The translations under genes were made by a program, and so were the position numbers. The notes beneath the pieces were generated by a model. That model had not been told where the DNA came from. It was given only the letters and a program-made list of their open reading frames with translations, and did not search any database. This document shows positions 59,540-64,000 of a stretch of DNA of 64,000 nucleotides, one piece after another (positions within the stretch are counted from its first letter, which is position 1; each line of letters begins with the position of its first letter). This DNA is from Larix kaempferi (lineage: Eukaryota; Streptophyta; Pinopsida; Pinales; Pinaceae): NCBI GenBank assembly GCA_027924585.1, contig BSBM01000361.1:70554501-70618500 (forward strand), read 5' to 3'.

Positions 59540-59950
59540 TGTTCACAATCGACAAGCTTGAAGAGGATTCTACAATTAGCATTTGGAATTGAGGATTCCA
59601 CATTCGCAGTTAGCAAGCTTCAAGAGGATTCTACATTCACAATTTCAAGCTTCAAAAGGAATCTACATTCACAATTTCAAGCTTCAAGGGGATTCTACAT
59701 TCACAATGTCAAGCAAGCTTGATGAATCTATATGAACACAATTGAAGAAGAATCTACATTCACTATTGAGAAAACTTGAAGAATCTATATTCACAAATGA
59801 AGAATTTTCTATATTCACAAGTGAGGTAGAAACTTTACTTTCACATTTGAGCAAGATTGATGAATCTATATTCACAATTGAGGAAGTATCTATATTGACA
59901 ATTGAGCAAGCTTAAAGAACCTGTATTCACAATTGAGAAAGAATTTGGAT
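59540..59950. repeat. Degenerate minisatellite of TCTACATTCACAATT units
   Basis: About a dozen imperfect units of 30-45 bp built from GAATCTACATTCACAATTGA and AGCAAGCTTGAAGA. Some keep minus-strand frames open (59684-59875), which are not credible genes. Confidence 0.8.
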
Positions 59951-60310
59951 ATTTGAATAGTTGAGCACACCTCTAGAATCTATTTTCTTAGTATTGCTCA
60001 TTATGGCCATGGGGAATTCATGCAATCGAAAAAGGAAATCGGAAAGGAAAGAGAAGCCTCAAGAAACCATGGAAGAAGTTAGAGAAAAGAAAATATTGGA
60101 CATGTGGAATAGAAGGAATTCCATGGAAACTCATCCAATTCCAACCATAGATGATGCCACGGTCGTTCCTACCCATCCACCTCAAGAAAAATGAAGACAT
60201 TCACTAGAGAGGCCCTCAATTTCAACAACATTTGATGAGCAACCACCCCATGGCACTAGTTAAGAAGTATGATGCAGGTGCTCATCGAGGGATGTTTCAA
60301 TTCCAACATC
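59951..60310. other. No clear gene
   Basis: A 77-codon plus-strand frame (59961-60194) is lysine/glutamate rich with no recognised domain, start context or splice sites. Confidence 0.4.
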
Positions 60311-61715
60311 AAGTCAACCTCAGAATATGGTAGTGAGTGACTTGTTGGGTAGTGTCTATACAAGCGACGAAATTAGAGTGGAAACTAGGGTTTTGCTCAG
60401 TAAGGGAGTGTGTCGTTTTGCACATTGGGGTCAACTTTGCAAAATCATCGATCGGGGACGTATGGCTAGCATTCCTAGATGGAACCTTCCTAGATACACT
60501 TGCAGGACTCCTCGGAACCCGGTTTTGTTGCATGGATGGAATTCTATGGCCTCGGTAGGTATCCAACTGGTGTCCCTAAAGGCCTTTTCGATGTGAGATG
60601 GAACGAGCCATAGAATGACAACCATGGCTTTGATCGATAAACTGTCAACTCCATTCGATTCAGGACATCGGGATAATGCTAGGGGTTCCCCTCTCCACTA
60701 GTCGCATGCCACAACTGTCAACTTTTAGGTCCATTTTGGAAACTAGGGTTTTGCTCAGTAAGGGAGCGTGCAATTTTTGCACATGGGGGAAACTTTGAAA
60801 AATCATCGACCGGGGACTTATGGCTAGCGTTCCCAGCTGGAACCTTCCTAGACACACTTGCAAGACTCACCGAAACCCGGTTTGTTGCACGGTTCGAATT
60901 CTATGGCCCCGGTAGGTATCCAACTGGTGTCCCTAAAGGCTTTTTGGATGCGAGATGGAAGGAATGACGACCGTGGACAGTTTTTCACATGGGGATCAAC
61001 TTTGCAAAATCATCGACCAAGGACTTATGGCTAGCATTGCCAGTTGGAACCTTCCTAGACACACTTGCATGACTCACCGAAACTCAATTTTGTTGCACGG
61101 TTGGAATTCTAAGGCCCTAGTAGGTATCCAACTGGTGTCCCTGAAGGCCTTTTGGATGCGATATGAAACAAGCCTTATAATGACGACTGTGGCTCAGATC
61201 AACAAACCATTGAATCTGTTGGATTCAGGAAATTGGGTGCCCCTCTCTGCCGGTCCCATGGCCCAAGTGTCAACTTTTAGGTCAATTTTGGAAACTAGGG
61301 TTTTGCTCCGTAAGGGAGTGTGCAATTTTTGCATATGGGGGTCAACTTTGCAAAATCATCGACCGGGGACTTATGGCTAGCATTCCCAGCTAGAACCTTC
61401 CTAGACACACTTGCAGGACTACCCAAAACCCTGTTTTGTTGCATGGTTGGAATTCTATGGCGCCGATAGGTATCCAACTGGTGTCCTTGAAGGCCTTTTG
61501 GATGCGATATGGAACAAGCCATAGAATGACGACCGTGGCTAAGATAAACAAACCGTCGACTCTGTTGGATTCAGGACATCGAGATGGTTCTAGGGGTGCC
61601 CCTCTCCTCCGGTCCCATGGTCCAGGTGTCAATTTTTAGGTCAATTTTGGAAACTAGGGTTTTGCTCAGTAAGGGAGTGGACAGTTTTGCACATGGGGGT
61701 CAACTTTGAAATTTT
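60310..61715 (+). repeat. Tandem array of ~350-bp units
   Basis: TATGGCTAGCATTCCCAG-type words occur at 60461, 60819, 61026 and 61372 (steps 358, 207, 346). Each is preceded by GGGGTCAACTTTGCAAAATC and followed by GGAACCTTCCTAGA, TTGCATGG..GGAATTCTA, GGTATCCAACTGGTGTCC and, further on, GAAACTAGGGTTTTGCTC. The third unit is short (207 bp), so one internal deletion has occurred. Frames are broken differently in each unit. Confidence 0.9.
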
Positions 61716-63188
61716 TTGATTTTGATTCTAGAAGTAGACATTCAAAGAGTGGAAATCAAACCTACCACACTGCACCCTTGGTATATTTCTATGTCCTTAG
61801 TGTGGCACGTCATTTAACAACTCCTTAGTATTCCACTATATTTGGATTTTGAGTAATTAATGTCATTTTTAAGAATTCAAAGTTCCAAATAAAAAATGGA
61901 GGCAATGTTTCATCAATGATATCCCTCTAATCCTTGCTAGCTTTGTTAGATAAAATTCACCATGAAAATTTTCCATCAAATTATGGGGGGATACTTGCCA
62001 AATCACAATGAACAACCATTACATCATCATTTGTATCAATCAAGAACATTAAATTTTAAATACATTTTCATATGAGGATAATCCATCCTTTTTACAAACA
62101 TAGGACTATGAACATCTTATTTTCCTTCATCAAAACAACATCATCAAGGAATATCATTAAACTAGTTAGGTATTTCATTTTACATGGATTCTATATGATT
62201 AATTTTGCATTATGACAAGTGGAAAATGGGCATATGAAAGAGTTAAAGCACAAACCAGGGTCTTACATACTAGGGTTTAGTAAGGATAGGGTTTATATCT
62301 TCAACGATTTTATGAGAGTGAATTCATGACCAGCTATTGGTTAGCATATTGGAACAAAATAGGGTCTTACAAACTAGGGTATATTTGTTACCTATATTTG
62401 ACCATATGTACATGAAGGCCCAATGAATTTTATTACACTTTAGTTATGCATTCCTTGCCATTGTACTTGATACTTTGCCATTGTTTTTAGCATTCTAGAA
62501 TAGGCACACTTCAATCGAACTACATAGATGCTCATGTACGTATATTTTGATGAAATACGGTAGCATTGATGAAATGTGTAGCATCTATTAGACTCCCTCT
62601 TAGTTTCTGAAAATGTCATAGGATTACATTGATGATATGCGTAGCATGTTATTATTATGAAAGAGGTTATTCAAACATATTTTGACTTATTTTGTTAACT
62701 TCTGTTTTTTCTTTGCAACATATTTTCCTCGCAACCATAATCGTGATCAATGGGTATGAACCCTTGGAGTTGACAAAAAACACAATTTTAAATTAGATAT
62801 CAAATTAGCATGCATGTGCTAAGTTCATTGAACTGTTGAAAGATATTATTAGTTTTTTCCATTAAGGTAATGTTTTCATAACACAATTGTGAGATGTTAC
62901 TTGATCAACGCAATAAATGTAAGAGAATAAATATTGCTTAAAATGTAATTATATAAATTTCAATAGCATAATTTATCAATTTGTGGAAGAGATAAATCAT
63001 CACAAGCACAAGTGGAAACTCAAGAGAAAATATGGAATATATTGTATCATGCATTGATAGTCAAATGTTTGTAATACAAAATATGGAAAAGTAGTCGACC
63101 CTAAAATGGCCTGTCAACGTACATGTATCCCTAAGTACAACAATGCGTACATGTATGTCAAAATACATATATACAATACTATGCAACA
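61716..63188. other. No gene seen; 3' flank of the right-edge gene
   Basis: AT-rich text. ACCAGGGTCTTACATACTAG and AATAGGGTCTTACAAACTAG recur near 62257 and 62358, but no frame or domain is supported. Confidence 0.5.
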
Positions 63189-63919
63189 TCAAAAACCAAT
63201 CTTTCGCTTGTTTTTCCACGACTTTCTTCTATCAACCATCTCCATGGGATCGCTCTGCATCTTAGGAGTTTGCAAACAAAAATAATTATTTTTATCAAAT
63301 AACTGCACTAACATCCTACCATTAACAAACTTAAAAATTTAACTTATGGCCAAATTCTTTATGACAAACACTCACCAAATCCTCATGGGGTATAGATGTG
63401 AGCGGTGTGCTCATGGAAGGCCTCTCTATAGTTGTGCTCTGCAAATAAAAGATCATACCTCAATTAATTCAACAATTCAACATTGATCAACATGTTTGGG
63501 TAAATTGAATAAAAAAACTTGGACATTAATGAACATCTCACCACAAGAGGAGACCTGGTCAAAACCATGGATTGAGCAAAGGGGTCAGGCACTTCTACCA
63601 CTAATGGCTACAATTACCAAATGGGGAAATAGTTAGACATGCATGAATAAACAATATAGTAACATGGTTAAATACTATGCATTGTGATTGTTGAAATAGT
63701 TACCTCTGTATGACTTGTTGCTATTATAGATGCGACACTAATTGAGGCATCAATGACCCTTCTTAGGTGAGGCGTAGATGGATCTCTTGTGTGTCTGCTA
63801 TAGAGGACATCCACACCCTTTCTAGGAGTGGAGCCTCTCTTATACACTTGTCCCTTTTGCACATTTGGACTATGAGGAGATCCAACTACTGATAGTCTCG
63901 AAAGTATAGAGGTTGGTGG
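63189..63919 (-). CDS. 3' end of an unidentified spliced gene (four exons, partial)
   Basis: Four minus-strand exons with GT/AG borders, all phase 0: 63919-63704 (72 codons), 63607-63542 (22), 63438-63376 (21) and 63254-63189 (21 codons plus TGA; an alternative acceptor would add two codons). The first exon is preceded by GATTGTAG, and the introns are 96, 103 and 121 bp. The joined frame has no stop. The product tail is low complexity and basic, with RHTRDPSTPHLRRVIDA in the first exon, VPDPFAQSMVLTRSPLV in the second and a Lys/Arg-rich end (RRKSWKNKRKIGF). I do not recognise a family; similar disordered tails occur in plant mobile-domain and transposase-derived proteins. The 5' part lies beyond the right edge. 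Confidence 0.6.
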
Positions 63920-64000
63920 CTACAATCACGAATATTGACGTAGTTAGAACTGCATTGGTCAATGAAATAACATGTATTAACAAACTGACAATGATGAAAT
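63920..64000 (-). other. Upstream intron of the right-edge gene (partial)
   Basis: Ends in GATTGTAG before the exon at 63919. No coding match in the remaining 80 bp. Confidence 0.4.

Overview
This window is nuclear DNA of a seed plant with a large, repeat-dominated genome. The evidence is one intron-containing sugar-transporter gene with plant STP-type exons, several Ty3/gypsy and Ty1/copia LTR retrotransposons with initiator-Met-tRNA primer sites, and 5-bp target-site duplications (TSDs). The style, with old decayed elements and very long LTRs, would fit a gymnosperm, but the sequence alone does not prove that.

Layout. 1-4.5 kb: decayed gag and protease pieces of a Ty3/gypsy element on the minus strand, out of canonical order and separated by an exact 32-bp repeat. 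4.5-8.1 kb and 21.9-22.6 kb: older retroelement-like DNA that was split by a minus-strand chromovirus-type gypsy element, here called gypsy-2 (8119-21899, TSD GATCC). Gypsy-2 in turn carries a plus-strand copia element (12369-20030, TSD GTTTG) inside its gag. 22.6-26.9 kb: a 2.6-kb LTR without a visible partner, then a gag-only fragment ending in a 221-bp LTR. 26.9-42.8 kb: the low-copy island, holding an STP7-like monosaccharide/H+ symporter gene on the minus strand (four exons, 34970-40010). Its third intron carries a 2.0-kb solo LTR (TSD CAGTT). Several short local tandem duplications and one long fold-back structure lie in its downstream flank.

42.8-59.2 kb: two copies of a (GAT)n-(ATC)n-polypyrimidine module in tandem. 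A third gypsy element, gypsy-3 (44219-58278, minus strand, TSD ATGAT), landed in the second copy. It has unusually long 4.6-kb LTRs and nearly intact gag-protease-RT-RNase H-integrase reading frames broken by only six stop codons. Its LTR contains, antisense to the element, a segment that looks like a host promoter, 5' UTR and first exon. 59.2-61.7 kb: CG-rich palindromic motifs, a minisatellite and a tandem array of roughly 350-bp units. 63.2-64.0 kb: four short phase-0 exons that form the 3' end of an unidentified minus-strand gene running off the right edge.

The only likely functional genes are the STP7-like transporter and possibly the right-edge spliced gene. The premature stops in gypsy-2 and gypsy-3 are almost all TAG or TGA at positions that look like former CAG or CGA codons, which is what deamination of methylated CHG and CG cytosines would leave.
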